DNA of 23,305 nt from Lachnospiraceae bacterium. GTDB taxonomy: Bacteria; Bacillota; Clostridia; Lachnospirales; Lachnospiraceae. The position numbers were made by a program, and so were the translations under genes. The stretch spans positions 1 through 23,305 of the forward strand of contig JAGKTQ010000032.1 of assembly GCA_021153325.1 (NCBI GenBank), written 5' to 3'. Position 1 is the first letter of the stretch. Each line of letters starts with the position of its first letter. The notes beneath the pieces were generated by a model, which saw only the letters and a program-made list of their open reading frames with translations, had not been told where the DNA came from and did not search any database. Shown in pieces: positions 22,995 to 23,305 of this stretch.

Positions 22995-23305
22995 AAAAAA
23001 CCAAATTATAATTTAAAGTTTGCCTTAGATGATTTTGAAGGTGTCTTAGGAACAAAGTTTATATCGGAAAATCAAACAATTACTTTGGTTAATGAATTAA
23101 CATATTTCCAAGAAATTTATAGAATTGAACATCGTTATAATGAAGATAATCAATTAAGCAAGGAATACATTCCTACAGGCAAAATCGTTGAGAGTATCGA
23201 TGATTTAACACCTGAAGAAACAAAACAGTTATATGATGATAAAATAGCTTTAATTTCAGTTTCAAAACATACTGGTGAACAACTTACTGTAAACCCTGTT
23301 AATGC
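22995..23305 (+). CDS. Unidentified AT-rich coding fragment, no start codon, runs off the right edge
   Basis: A plus-strand frame from about 22995 reads 103 codons without a stop, beginning KKPNYNLKFALDDFEGVLG and continuing KFISENQTITLVNELTYF and KIVESIDDLTPEETKQLY. It looks like real protein with balanced, charged composition. No ATG, GTG or TTG precedes the conserved-looking part: the frame is open back to a stop at 22839, but those codons lie over secA antisense and contain no usual start. The first TTG comes about 30 codons in. GC is about 30% (52 of 180 bases from 23041 to 23220), well below the rest. I do not recognise the family. Interpreted as a 5'-truncated gene brought next to secA by rearrangement or by misassembly. 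Confidence 0.5.

Overview
The window looks like a chromosomal segment from a low-to-moderate-GC Gram-positive Clostridia, most likely a gut Lachnospiraceae. The reasons are the S10-spc gene order running into secY-adk-map, the zinc-type (two CxxC) S14, the four-cysteine adenylate kinase lid, the protein sequence style, and a gut-type beta-glucuronidase locus. This assignment is inference from gene content and sequence style; no database was searched.

Region 1 (1-12404, minus strand) is one long ribosomal-protein operon. A good sigma-A promoter (12376-12404) and a leader of about 250 nt with several stem-loops lie ahead of rpsJ. Then follow rplC, rplD, rplW, rplB, rpsS, rplV, rpsC, rplP, rpmC, rpsQ, rplN, rplX, rplE, rpsN, rpsH, rplF, rplR, rpsE, rpmD, rplO, secY, adk and the first 163 codons of map, which runs off the left edge. 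Most junctions are 12-35 nt or overlap. The few larger gaps (rpsJ-rplC, rplW-rplB, rpsS-rplV, rpsH-rplF, secY-adk) each contain inverted repeats. Two of them share the same hairpin / AATGCTATG / CCGG layout.

Region 2 (12494-19205) is an accessory interval. It holds a plus-strand RlmI-like methyltransferase ending in a bidirectional terminator; a minus-strand membrane-protein pair (DUF2752 protein, then a Q/N-rich protein with two C-terminal membrane segments of the CD225-like type); a minus-strand operon of a GPH-family sugar symporter and a cytoplasmic Loop-1-type beta-glucuronidase; and, divergent from that, a plus-strand CAP-domain protein with a long acidic proline repeat. The divergent intergenic region has two back-to-back promoters sharing a -35 hexamer, a palindrome placed inside one spacer, and an 11-bp-period direct repeat.

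Region 3 (19176-22932, minus strand) is secA followed by prfB. prfB is read through a programmed +1 frameshift (CTT TGA C) and ends in a strong terminator.

Region 4 (about 22990-23305) is an abrupt AT-rich plus-strand reading frame without a start codon. It is unlike everything else in the window and is either a truncated foreign gene or an assembly/rearrangement junction immediately upstream of secA.

The housekeeping parts make ribosomes, export proteins (SecY, SecA), charge-balance nucleotides (Adk), trim N-termini (Map) and terminate translation (RF2). The accessory part handles glucuronide scavenging and envelope proteins. I see no tRNA or rRNA genes, CRISPR arrays or transposases.
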